From DYJE01 sp041660385 (GTDB taxonomy: Bacteria; Desulfobacterota; Desulfobacteria; Desulfobacterales; Desulfolunaceae), in NCBI GenBank assembly GCA_041660385.1, contig JBAZWJ010000018.1, positions 1-64,000 on the forward strand: a DNA stretch of 64,000 bases, given 5' to 3'. The translations under genes and the position numbers were made by a program. Every line of letters begins with the position of its first letter. Position 1 is the stretch's first letter. Of this stretch, positions 1-8,110 are shown piece after piece. The notes beneath the pieces were generated by a model that had not been told where the DNA came from, ran no database searches, and was given only the letters and a program-made list of their open reading frames with translations.

Positions 1-1607
1 ACCTGGATACCGATTTTCGCGCCTCTGGCCGCAAGGACCGAGGAGATCCCTGATATAAACGATGAGGCATGGGCTGTTGAAATTCCCCCGGCAAAGATCA
101 CGCATTGGCCTTTGATGGCCGAATCGACCTGAGCCATGAGCAGATTCATGGCCGATTCCCAGAGAACAAGGCTGGTGAGGCTTCCCACATGGCCGCCTGC
201 TTCGGTGCCTTCGAAGATGAACCGTGTGCAGCCTCCTTCGATGGCGTTTTTCAGCATCATCATATTTGGCGTGTGAAGATAGGTTCTTGTTCCGGCCTGC
301 TCAAGTTCGTTGACCTGGGCCGGGACGCCGCCTGCGAACAGGGCAAAGGGCACCTGATACCGTTTTACGATATCGAAGTGCTTGTGGATGGTTCGGTTGA
401 ATGTCTCGATGCCGATAAGGCCGGTTCCGAACCGGGGGGCTTTTTTCTTGCCTTCGGCGATCATGGTTTCCGCCAGATGTTCGGGAAGATTGCCCATGGC
501 AAAAAAGGGAAGGCCGCCATTCTCGTATATGGCTGCGGCAAAATCCGGGTTGTCGCTGATGTTGGCCATAGGGCCCTGGATCACCGGGTAACGTGTTTCA
601 TGCTCCAGAGCAAGGGGTGCGTTTTCCACCATGGGGTCATGGCTGTCAATGGCGTCCATGGCCTTTCCCATGGTGTTGAAAAAGCTGCTGATCACATCGG
701 TCATGCGGGTTGATCCGGCATCGGCATTGGTCATGAAACTCCGGGCAAAGGATGCGTCCTGGCCAAGGTAGAACAGGCTCTGCAACGGGTTGGCGTCGGT
801 TGAATCAAGGGCTGTGATTTCTTTGTGTACAGCCTCTGAAATCAGGCGATCGGCGTCAGGATTTCCGGCAAGAGCGCTTTCCTTTTCTTTTAAGGTTTTA
901 ACGATTTTTGTGCCCAGTTTGGCAAAGAAACGGAACCTGATATTCTGTGCTTCACCCACCACCGCCGTGTCTGTTTCGGTCACTTCGGCCATCAGTTTTT
1001 TAAATGACGGGGATAGCGGCGCTTCGTCGCAAAGGTAGAGCTGATTGTCCAGAACAAAGCCGGATGCACCGGCGGCAAGTAGGCCTGCTGCGGTGTATAG
1101 CCCTACGCCGCCGTGGATGAAAAGGGGGAGAGTTGCATTTTCAAGATACCACTGCATAAGGATAAACGCGGTGTAGCGTGAAACACGGCCCGGCGCTTCG
1201 TAGCCTTTCAGAATCAGGCCGTGGGGTGCGATGCGGCTTAGTTCTTCCGTCAGGCCGATATCCAGGGTTTCGATGAAAAACTTTGAATGACTTGGAATAT
1301 AAGAAAAGTCTTTAAGCTGGTTTTTGTCTTCGTAGGTGAATATCAGGAGTTCGAGATTTTCCGGGTGACTATGGCCGATGGTGCTGATAAGGGATTGGCG
1401 GCCCACGGAAAGGCGGACACCGAACGTAAAGGGTTCTGCTTCAAGGCTCTTGATGGTTTCCCGTACCTGTTCGTCACTGTAAAATTCGGTGTCAAATACC
1501 GGCAGAGCTCCCGCTTCGGCGATGGCTGAAGCGTAATTTTTATCGAATGTGAGGGAAGGGTGATGAACGATCAGGGGAAGTCGTGTGGTCAATATCTGTT
1601 TTATCAT
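1..1607 (-). CDS. Tandem nitronate-monooxygenase-like (NPD) barrel protein, 5' part only
   Basis: The open frame starts at ATG 1607, preceded by AAGGAG, and runs off the left edge after 535 codons without a stop. Two flavin-type TIM barrels of the nitronate monooxygenase/2-nitropropane dioxygenase family lie in tandem. The first, about residues 1-210, opens LPLIVHHPS and ends with the phosphate-binding pattern GGVGLYTAAGLLAAGASG. The second, from about residue 345, opens YPVIQGPMANIS and carries GTEAGGHVG and FAGGISTAH. Single enzymes of this family are 310-380 residues, so this protein is larger. Such barrels serve as enoyl reductases (PfaD/FabK type) in polyunsaturated fatty acid and polyketide synthases. 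I infer that this is the N-terminus of such a megasynthase, but no ketosynthase is visible inside the window. A sigma-54-like promoter lies upstream, and a divergent sigma-54 activator is adjacent. Confidence 0.75.
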   Translation of the reverse strand, partial: MIKQILTTRLPLIVHHPSLTFDKNYASAIAEAGALPVFDTEFYSDEQVRETIKSLEAEPFTFGVRLSVGRQSLISTIGHSHPENLELLIFTYEDKNQLKDFSYIPSHSKFFIETLDIGLTEELSRIAPHGLILKGYEAPGRVSRYTAFILMQWYLENATLPLFIHGGVGLYTAAGLLAAGASGFVLDNQLYLCDEAPLSPSFKKLMAEVTETDTAVVGEAQNIRFRFFAKLGTKIVKTLKEKESALAGNPDADRLISEAVHKEITALDSTDANPLQSLFYLGQDASFARSFMTNADAGSTRMTDVISSFFNTMGKAMDAIDSHDPMVENAPLALEHETRYPVIQGPMANISDNPDFAAAIYENGGLPFFAMGNLPEHLAETMIAEGKKKAPRFGTGLIGIETFNRTIHKHFDIVKRYQVPFALFAGGVPAQVNELEQAGTRTYLHTPNMMMLKNAIEGGCTRFIFEGTEAGGHVGSLTSLVLWESAMNLLMAQVDSAIKGQCVIFAGGISTAHASSFISGISSVLAARGAKIGIQ

Positions 1608-1746
1608 GGTGCGCTCCTTACAATAAGCTTCAATGTTTTAAATTCATTCAATTTTTAAGACCGAAGCTGACGTGCTGTCCGGCATGTGTATTATGAATAA
1701 TGTCTTTTTGGCCGCATAAAAACGACCCGAAGTGTTCCTGTTCTAC

Positions 1747-1761
1747 TCAAACATCGTGCCA
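1747..1761 (-). promoter_or_regulatory. Candidate sigma-54 promoter for the tandem-barrel gene
   Basis: Read on the minus strand the site is TGGCAC-GATGT-TTGA. The -24 half is perfect, the 5-base spacer is right, and the -12 half has one mismatch (TTGA for TTGC). Transcription would begin about 125 bases before ATG 1607. The divergent neighbour encodes a sigma-54 activator, which supports the call. Confidence 0.5.
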
Positions 1762-1835
1762 GTGGAGTGTGTTTTCATAACATTCCGAAACTATGTATAA
1801 TAAGTGTATTGATGTGGCGGGGGACAGCTGATAGA

Positions 1836-1872
1836 TTTGACAGACATTCATTTTGTGTATATATGTTTGACA
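1836..1872. promoter_or_regulatory. Direct repeat TTTGACA, 30 bp apart; possible activator sites or sigma-70 promoter
   Basis: TTTGACA occurs at 1836-1842 and again at 1866-1872, exactly 30 bases (about three helical turns) apart. The pair lies 75-110 bp upstream of the minus-strand -24/-12 candidate, a usual distance for an enhancer-binding protein. Alternatively, TTGACA at 1837-1842 with TATATG at 1860-1865 (17-bp spacer) could be a sigma-70 promoter for the plus-strand activator. The rest of the 1608-2059 gap is AT-rich with nothing else recognised. Confidence 0.35.
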
Positions 1873-2059
1873 TAAAATGCATGCTGTTTGGAAAATAATG
1901 ATAATCTAATATCCAATCAGGATATTGCTCAACAGTCCATCGTTCCGGGGTTGGGCCCTGGCTACTCGTTTCTCAAACTCTGAACCATAGTTCGAGAGCA
2001 TTGAGATTCAAACATTGTTACATTTTTACCATCATCTTGCATGGAATAAGGACAAAGAC

Positions 2060-3535
2060 ATGACTCAGAACAACAGGCTTTCGGAAGAACAGCGGAATTT
2101 TTTCTCACTGGTGAGCGATGCCATATACACCAATCCTTTCAGTGATATACGCCATATTATTGATGTGAGGATTGCGGGGTTGTTCCCGGATGTCCATGAG
2201 GCCAACCTGATCGACAAAACCATAGAAGAGGTGAAGCGGAGATTGTCTGAAATCGAAAGAAAAGGGGCTGATATCAAATCCTTCCAGGGCAGGGACAGAA
2301 GCCTTGTGGAAAACGCCTTTCTTTTTGATTTTTTCTACAGATACAGAGAGCGCTTTGACACGCTGATCCTGGAACAGCTGGCTTCCGATGATATTCCTGT
2401 GAGGGTGAGCTTTGCCCGTGACGCCATTGCCTCGCTCAAGTCACGGGGCTTTGACTACGACAAAATTTATCACTCCATGGCCCTCAGCTACCAGATACGG
2501 CGGGCTTATTACTTCATCCGGGACACCCTGATCGGCCAGAGTACGGCCATGAAGGAATTCAGACGCAAACTCTGGAACAACGTGTTCACCCATGACATGG
2601 GCCTTTACATCCGATACCTCTGGAACAGAATGGAGGATTTCTCAACCCTTCTTCTGGGGGAAACAGGCACAGGTAAAGGCACGGCAGCCATGGCCATTGG
2701 CCGGAGCGGTTACATTCCTTATGATGAAAAAAACCAGTGTTTCAAAGAGAGTTTTTCCCGGTCTTTTGTCAGTCTGAACCTGTCCCAGTTCCCGGAAAGC
2801 CTCATGGAATCGGAGTTGTTCGGCCACAAAAAAGGCTCGTTCACCGGAGCTATCGAAGATTACAAAGGTGTTTTTGAGCGTTGCAGCCCTTACGGATCGA
2901 TTTTTCTTGACGAGATCGGCGAGATCTCCGTGCCGGTCCAGGTGAAACTCCTCCGGGTTCTTCAGGAACGTGTGTTCACCCCGGTGGGCAGCAAAACGGA
3001 TGGCCGGTTCCAGGGACGGGTCATCGCCGCCACCAACCGGTCTTTCGATGATGTTCAGAACCGTAAGGTGTTCCGGGATGATTTCTACTACCGTCTCTGC
3101 TCGGATATCATCACTGTTCCGCCTTTACGCCAGCGCATTCAGGAAACACCGGAGGAGCTGGATATCCTTCTTTCATTCACCGTGAATCGCATGGTGGGCG
3201 AGGATTCTCCCGAATACACAGACATGGTCCGTGACGTGATTCAGAAACACCTGGGACCCTCCTACGACTGGCCGGGCAATGTCCGGGAGCTGGAACAGTG
3301 CGTGCGCCGTGTGCTTTTGAACCGTACTTACACCGGCGACAGAAAAAAAGCGTTGGGTGATCTGGAAGCAAGTCTTGTTTCAGGCATCGAAGAAGGCAAT
3401 CTGGATGCCCAGAAACTTCTGGCTGGCTACTGCCGCCTTCTCTATGATCGCCTTCAAACCTACGAAGAAGTCGCCAAACGCACTAATCTGGATCGGCGCA
3501 CCGTGAAAAAATATATTCTTGAATGGGAAAAATGA
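2060..3535 (+). CDS. Sigma-54-dependent activator with an uncharacterised N-terminal sensor domain
   Basis: This 491-residue protein has a central AAA+ sigma-54 interaction domain. Visible motifs are Walker A GETGTGKG, the sigma-54 contact loop GSFTGA, Walker B IFLDEIGE and the R-finger region FRDDFYYRLC. The C-terminus ends in a short helix-turn-helix (YEEVAKRTNLDRRTVKKYI). The roughly 180-residue N-terminus is helical and matches no receiver, GAF or PAS domain that I recognise, so the signal is unknown. ATG 2060 is chosen because AAGGAC lies about 8 bases upstream; a TTG at 2015 in the same frame has no such site. The gene is divergent from the tandem-barrel gene, which has a -24/-12-like promoter, so it probably regulates that gene. 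Confidence 0.85.
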   Translation: MTQNNRLSEEQRNFFSLVSDAIYTNPFSDIRHIIDVRIAGLFPDVHEANLIDKTIEEVKRRLSEIERKGADIKSFQGRDRSLVENAFLFDFFYRYRERFDTLILEQLASDDIPVRVSFARDAIASLKSRGFDYDKIYHSMALSYQIRRAYYFIRDTLIGQSTAMKEFRRKLWNNVFTHDMGLYIRYLWNRMEDFSTLLLGETGTGKGTAAMAIGRSGYIPYDEKNQCFKESFSRSFVSLNLSQFPESLMESELFGHKKGSFTGAIEDYKGVFERCSPYGSIFLDEIGEISVPVQVKLLRVLQERVFTPVGSKTDGRFQGRVIAATNRSFDDVQNRKVFRDDFYYRLCSDIITVPPLRQRIQETPEELDILLSFTVNRMVGEDSPEYTDMVRDVIQKHLGPSYDWPGNVRELEQCVRRVLLNRTYTGDRKKALGDLEASLVSGIEEGNLDAQKLLAGYCRLLYDRLQTYEEVAKRTNLDRRTVKKYILEWEK

Positions 3536-3574
3536 TGTTTTAAATGAATACATTGATTCATTTACGAATCGCAG

Positions 3575-3789
3575 GGGCGACCCGCCGGTCGCCCTTGTAT
3601 CGGGTTGTCTGGATGTCCAATTTCTATAAAGGTACATCTGGCATAGCGGAGAGGGCGACCAGCAGGTCGCCCCTACGGGAAAGACCACCCAGGAAGGCCC
3701 ACCTGGGTCTGCTATTTTGGGCGTCTGAGGATATGAACACCCGAACAGATCAACAGTCCGCCATCGTAGGGGCGACCCGCCGGTCGCCC
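3575..3789. repeat. REP/BIME cluster, left copy (3 palindromes)
   Basis: Three 20-bp palindromes of the type GGGCGACCsGCsGGTCGCCC lie at 3575-3594, 3653-3672 and 3770-3789. Judged by the flanking GTAGGG or CCCTAC, their orientations alternate plus, minus, plus. They fill most of the gap 3536-3853. The spacers match those of the cluster at 4526-4747 on the other side of the transposase gene, so the two clusters are copies of one unit. Confidence 0.85.
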
Positions 3790-3853
3790 TCGTGTATCGT
3801 CTTCAGACGATTACAAATCGATTAACCCAATAAAAACAAACAAGGCATGGCCC

Positions 3854-4525
3854 ATGAATTACAATCCAACCATTCACCACCGCCGTTCAATCCGGTTACA
3901 ACGATATGATTATTCCTCTGCCGGGGCTTATTTCATTACATTCTGTACACATAACCGATTATGTCTTTTCGGGGATATTGTAGACAGGCAAATGTGTTTG
4001 AATGACGCAGGGCGTATCGTGGTGGATGAATGGACGAAAACACCTGGAATACGCAATGAAATCATATTGGATGAATGGGTGGTGATGCCCAATCATTTTC
4101 ATGGGATAATGATCATTACAAATGACACGATCAGGCATGATTCGGACACCCCAGGTTGTATCACTCCAACATCGCAAGGACGATCGGTCGGTCTGACGGA
4201 TCAGAGCAGCCAGATGGGGTTGGTTTTTCAAAAAAGTTCATCCGGGCACAACGGAAAGGGCGACCGGCGGGTCGCCCCTACGGGCCCAAAACCACGATCA
4301 ATCGGGGCGATCATGGCCGGATACAAATCTGTGGTTACAAAACGTATTAATGAAATGCGTCAAACGCCGGGCATGGCGTTATGGCAACGCAATTATTGGG
4401 AGCATGTCATAAGAGATGAATCGGAAATGGACAGTCTTCGCCAATATGTTCAGAACAACCCTGCGCAATGGGAATCGGACAAATTGTATCAGCCGTCGAA
4501 AATGGATTGGTGTCCGCCATCGTAG
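3854..4525 (+). CDS. REP-associated tyrosine transposase (RAYT, Y1/IS200-like)
   Basis: This 223-residue protein belongs to the Y1_Tnp family of single-strand DNA transposases thought to move or maintain REP palindromes. The HUH metal site is H81-F-H83 in VVMPNHFHGI, and the likely nucleophile is Tyr157 in AGYKSVVTKRIN. The N-terminal pattern YDYSSAGAYFITFCTHNR is typical of RAYTs. It lies between two clusters of its presumed substrate palindromes. A further palindrome sits inside the coding sequence at 4258-4277, in frame, and encodes about GDRRVAP. The stop codon TAG at 4523-4525 is part of the flank of the next palindrome. Confidence 0.9.
   Translation: MNYNPTIHHRRSIRLQRYDYSSAGAYFITFCTHNRLCLFGDIVDRQMCLNDAGRIVVDEWTKTPGIRNEIILDEWVVMPNHFHGIMIITNDTIRHDSDTPGCITPTSQGRSVGLTDQSSQMGLVFQKSSSGHNGKGDRRVAPTGPKPRSIGAIMAGYKSVVTKRINEMRQTPGMALWQRNYWEHVIRDESEMDSLRQYVQNNPAQWESDKLYQPSKMDWCPPS
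4258..4277 (-). repeat. REP palindrome inside the transposase reading frame
   Basis: A full 20-bp palindrome with the flank CCTAC lies within the RAYT coding sequence, between the HUH motif and the catalytic tyrosine. It keeps the frame. RAYTs vary in length at this point, so the insert may sit in a tolerated loop. Confidence 0.85.
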
Positions 4526-4747
4526 GGGCGACCCGCCGGTCGCCCTGGTGTATTGGCCAGAAAGATGGGTTTGTTTCAAAAAAGATACATTCAGGCACAG
4601 CGGAGAGGGCGACCAGCAGGTCGCCCCTACGGGTAAGACCACCCCAGGCAGAAACACCTGCGTCTCCCATTGTGGGTGGATGCAGCGGATATGAACACCC
4701 GACACAGATCCACCTTACGCCATCGTAGGGCGACCCGCTGGTCGCCC
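4526..4747. repeat. REP/BIME cluster, right copy (3 palindromes)
   Basis: Palindromes lie at 4526-4545, 4607-4626 and 4728-4747, again in alternating orientation. The spacers share phrases with the left cluster, for example GGATATGAACACCCGA before the third palindrome and CGGAGAGGGCGACCAGCAGG at the second. The whole transposase is therefore bracketed by direct copies of one three-palindrome unit. Confidence 0.85.
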
Positions 4748-4773
4748 GAACATTTCAGGTCGCCTGATTTGTT

Positions 4774-5238
4774 TTACTGGGCTTCCGAATCAAGGGCCAG
4801 AACAAGTTCGGCAAAGTCAGGATTATTGACAAGATGTCTGGAAAAGCTGACGTATCGAGAAACAATGGACCGGACGGCAAGTTGAAGAGCGTAGGGGCGC
4901 ACAGGTTTTTCTATAAGATGATTGATGCCGGATGCCACACAGGCGTTTACGACTTCATCGCTGGCGTCTCCGGTGATCATGATGGTGTCGCTGTATATGT
5001 TCGGATACTTGGATGAAAGAGAGTCCACAAACATGTAGCCGGTTTTTTCTCCCATGAACACATCCACAATAAACACCGCAATACCTGATTCTCTGAGCAG
5101 GCAGTATTCCAGGGCATCTTCCACATCGGAAAACACAAACACTTCCCCCCAGGTATAAAAATGATTGACAATGTGTGCTGTCACTTCAACCACCAGTGGG
5201 TCATCATCAACAATGATCACATCAAGTCCTTTTGACAT
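4774..5238 (-). CDS. Stand-alone response-regulator receiver protein
   Basis: This 154-residue protein has a single CheY-like receiver domain and no output domain. The acidic pocket is D11-D12-D13, the phospho-acceptor is Asp59 in AVFIVDVFMG, the switch threonine is Thr89 in MITGD, and the invariant lysine is Lys111 in EKPVRP. ATG 5238 is preceded by AAAGAGG at good spacing; an upstream in-frame start at 5289 lacks a site. No kinase gene is adjacent, so its partner is unknown. It probably acts as a phosphorelay intermediate or through protein contact. Confidence 0.85.
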   Translation of the reverse strand: MSKGLDVIIVDDDPLVVEVTAHIVNHFYTWGEVFVFSDVEDALEYCLLRESGIAVFIVDVFMGEKTGYMFVDSLSSKYPNIYSDTIMITGDASDEVVNACVASGINHLIEKPVRPYALQLAVRSIVSRYVSFSRHLVNNPDFAELVLALDSEAQ

Positions 5239-5623
5239 AGCGGCCTCTTTCTTGTCTGGCGGATCAAGGCCAGAATTTATGGGATGCACCCGTCATATGC
5301 TGCTTATTAAGTGTGTCGAACTATAACACAGGATATGATGGACTTCAACATGGATACTCTGTCAAGGATTAATTTATTCAGGTATTTATATTCAGTGCTG
5401 CCATAACACGTCGTGGCTGTTCTTCAAAATAAACAGGCAGATTGTATTACTGACCCGGTCACAGAAAGGATTGATTCTCTGGAACGATTATTTCGAAAAA
5501 ATCTTGTTGCAAAAATTTAACGTTCGTGCCAATTAATGTGATTAAAGCATCGTTAATGCATAGAAACGTCGTTCACACTTGCAATAGAAACACCAATACA
5601 ATTCACTGAAATCTGGAGGGAAA
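5239..5623. other. Intergenic region between receiver gene and CocE-like hydrolase
   Basis: This 385-bp AT-rich gap separates two divergent genes and must hold both promoters. I see no convincing -35/-10 pair, sigma-54 site or repeat. The only clear signal is a strong ribosome site, CTGGAGGG, just before ATG 5624. Confidence 0.4.
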
Positions 5624-7858
5624 ATGATAAAACGTTCATTTTTTGTTGGATTCGTGTTTGCTTTTTTAATTCCTGCGGTTTTATCCGCCGAAATGCTTGA
5701 CAGTCAAGCCGAAACCACCATCCGTAACAAACTCGACAGCCTGAGTATTTCGGATGTGGCCATTGACCTGAATGTCAGGATAACCATTCCTGACAACACG
5801 ACAGCCGGAATCGACGGTGTGGATCTTTTTGCCACCGTCATCAGACCCAAGTCCGCATGCCAGCCGCTTTACTGTGAGGGCAGACCTTACGGACGCCCCA
5901 CCATCGTTATCGCCACACCGTATCGCCGGGAAATAATGGCGATGCTTTACGTTGCCCTACTGAATTACGATTACAACATTCTGGCTCTGGATATCCGGGG
6001 AAGCGGATCATCAGATGGAAACTGGGTGTCGTTTGCGCCTCCTGAGCACTATGATCTTGGCTACGTCATCGACCATTTTATCCCGAACCAAAGCTGGTCC
6101 GATAAGCGTGTGGGCATGATCGGCCCGTCATATATGGCCATCAGTCAGCTTCTGGCCGCCGGACAGATTCAGTCGGACAATGGAGTTCCAAGACATCTGA
6201 AAGCCCTGTTTCCAATGCTTCCCATGTCCGATGTGTACAGGGATATCGTCATGCACGGCGGAAACCTGGACCTGGAGTTCATTCCCCTGTGGCTGGGGAT
6301 GGTGGATATTATGGGCGCGCTTCCGCCGCTTCTTTATCTGGGTGAGGACGGTTATATCAACCCTAATCTTGAAGATATTCAGCAAGCCAAGGATATCTGG
6401 GAAGACCATATCAACAACATCCCAGTGACCATCAACTGGATTCTCAACAAAGACAATGTGGACAAGAATGATTTCTACGATTCAAAATCCACCATGTTGT
6501 ACTGGCCGGAAAAACCTGCGGGCGGCTGGCAACTTGGGCCTGAATACCCGGAAAATCTGGGGGAAACAGTGATTCCCGAAAATTTACCTGTATTCATGAT
6601 CGGTGGTTGGTTCGATATCTTCACCCGTGGAACGATCAATACCTGGGAGTACGGTCTGAAAAACCACAGCAACGCAAACAAGTCCATGATCGTGGGGCCA
6701 TGGTACCATCTTGACGGCTCCATGGGGATGGGCATGAAGGGCTTGCTGAACTGTGATATCGCGGCCCGCTGGTTTGACTGGAAAATCAAGGAGATAAACG
6801 ATCCCTTCATGGTTGAATACCCCGTTCTTCTTTATATTCTGGGAGAAGAAAAATGGCGGGCCGAAAAATCCTGGCCCCTTCCGGCAGCGAGAACCGAAAC
6901 AAAAAATCTTTATCTGTCCAAGAAAAAAGCACCGTATTCCCTGCTTGACTGGTTTTCCACAAGAAACTACTCAAACAATTATGCCATGGTGGAAGCTCCT
7001 CAGAAAGAAGACTATTATAATTCGTACTGGTTTTTCAAAACATTCTATACATCCAAGACAGATCCTGTGCTTGAACATGATCCGCAAGAACTACACGGCT
7101 TGACGTCACGGTCGTCCACTCGCTGGCTCATGGGACTTCCCGCCCTGGTTTCCCAGTTATCCAAGTTTGCGTTCAACGTGGATATGGACGCACTCATGCC
7201 CTGGGAAGATGAACGATCAGATGAAGTGGGGGTTCTGACGTTTACGACCGATGAACTTAAAACCGATCTTGAAGTATCAGGTCCGCTGAAACTGACGTTC
7301 TGGGCCAGAACGGAATTCGACGATCCTCTTGGTCAGTCAGAGGTTGATGAACTTCTTGAAACTCTCGGGAAATTGAATATGAACGATACGTCGATTCCTC
7401 ATTTCGTGAATAAACGCGATGTGCAGTGGGTGGTTGAGGTCAACGATGTGTTCCCCGGCGGACGAGCGAGAAATATCAGTTCAGGATGGCTCAGTGCGGA
7501 GAACAGGCCGTTCAATCCGGCAAACCCGAGGGAATTCGATGAAAAGGGGTACGTGGCTTTTGATCCCTTCTACGATCATGCTTACAAAAATCCAAGCCCC
7601 ATCGAAGAAAATCAAGTTTACAAATACGTGGTGGAAGTTTGGCCAACGGCCAATGTTTTCAAAAAGGGACATAAAATCAGAGTCAGTCTGTCCGCCTCTG
7701 ATTTCCCCCATCTGTTTCCGGTATTTCGGCCATCGGAAAATACCATCGTGATTGACGAAAATCACAAGGCCGGTCTTACATTCACCCGGGTGACCAGCAA
7801 CACAGATGCCATCTGGGTTGACGATCCCACGGAATATGTCCTTTCAAGTCTCCATTAA
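5624..7858 (+). CDS. Secreted CocE/X-Pro dipeptidyl-peptidase (S15)-type serine hydrolase
   Basis: This 744-residue alpha/beta hydrolase has a Sec signal peptide (about residues 1-21, cut after VLSA). The family cleaves acyl esters, amides or X-Pro peptides; the substrate here is unknown. The catalytic triad can be placed: Ser169 in GPSYMA, Asp331 in GGWFDIF and His362 in GPWYHLDG. The nucleophile elbow is GxSYxA rather than the more common GxSYxG. A C-terminal jelly-roll domain follows (GPLKLTFWARTEF to the end), typical of S15/CocE proteins. ATG 5624 has a near-perfect GGAGG site. The gene stands alone, followed by a REP palindrome and a hairpin terminator. Confidence 0.85.
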   Translation: MIKRSFFVGFVFAFLIPAVLSAEMLDSQAETTIRNKLDSLSISDVAIDLNVRITIPDNTTAGIDGVDLFATVIRPKSACQPLYCEGRPYGRPTIVIATPYRREIMAMLYVALLNYDYNILALDIRGSGSSDGNWVSFAPPEHYDLGYVIDHFIPNQSWSDKRVGMIGPSYMAISQLLAAGQIQSDNGVPRHLKALFPMLPMSDVYRDIVMHGGNLDLEFIPLWLGMVDIMGALPPLLYLGEDGYINPNLEDIQQAKDIWEDHINNIPVTINWILNKDNVDKNDFYDSKSTMLYWPEKPAGGWQLGPEYPENLGETVIPENLPVFMIGGWFDIFTRGTINTWEYGLKNHSNANKSMIVGPWYHLDGSMGMGMKGLLNCDIAARWFDWKIKEINDPFMVEYPVLLYILGEEKWRAEKSWPLPAARTETKNLYLSKKKAPYSLLDWFSTRNYSNNYAMVEAPQKEDYYNSYWFFKTFYTSKTDPVLEHDPQELHGLTSRSSTRWLMGLPALVSQLSKFAFNVDMDALMPWEDERSDEVGVLTFTTDELKTDLEVSGPLKLTFWARTEFDDPLGQSEVDELLETLGKLNMNDTSIPHFVNKRDVQWVVEVNDVFPGGRARNISSGWLSAENRPFNPANPREFDEKGYVAFDPFYDHAYKNPSPIEENQVYKYVVEVWPTANVFKKGHKIRVSLSASDFPHLFPVFRPSENTIVIDENHKAGLTFTRVTSNTDAIWVDDPTEYVLSSLH

Positions 7859-7911
7859 TTGTTGAAGAATGCCTGCGGATGTGTGTTGTCCGTGGGTATT
7901 TTTCTGTCAGA

Positions 7912-7931
7912 GGGCGACCGGCGGGTCGCCC
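7912..7931 (-). repeat. Solitary REP palindrome
   Basis: GGGCGACCGGCGGGTCGCCC followed by CCTAC belongs to the same family as the copies around the RAYT gene 3.4 kb away. It lies 53 bp after the stop of the CocE-like gene. Confidence 0.85.
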
Positions 7932-8046
7932 CTACAGATAAAACAACGATGGCATGATATGATTTGGAACACCAGACACCAAAACAACTTCAGAGAAAAA
8001 ACCATTGTTCTGAAACGAACAATGGGATATAAGCACACGTTGCGTG

Positions 8047-8080
8047 AGCCGCAGGTCACTCCTGCGGCTTTTATTATTTT
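8047..8080 (+). terminator. Rho-independent terminator upstream of the ABC-F gene
   Basis: A 9-bp stem AGCCGCAGG / CCTGCGGCT with a 5-base loop is followed by TTTTATTATTTT. It ends 30 bp before the ABC-F start, so it closes transcription from the upstream side. Confidence 0.7.
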
Positions 8081-8110
8081 AAAAGATGTTGTTTATTATA
8101 AGGAAATACC

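Noticed and set aside
105..1038. Plus-strand open frames in the first kilobase
   Set aside because: They lie opposite the minus-strand tandem-barrel gene, have no ribosome sites and no recognisable domains.
3653..3672. REP palindromes as transcription terminators
   Set aside because: None is followed by a T-tract, and copies occur inside a gene.
4379..4728. Several overlapping open frames over the right palindrome cluster
   Set aside because: They are translations of REP palindromes (recurring GDRRVAPT or RPAGRPYG phrases) and of the transposase in other frames.
3575..4747. Regularly spaced palindromes as a CRISPR array
   Set aside because: Orientation alternates, spacers are themselves repeated between the clusters, and no cas gene is present.
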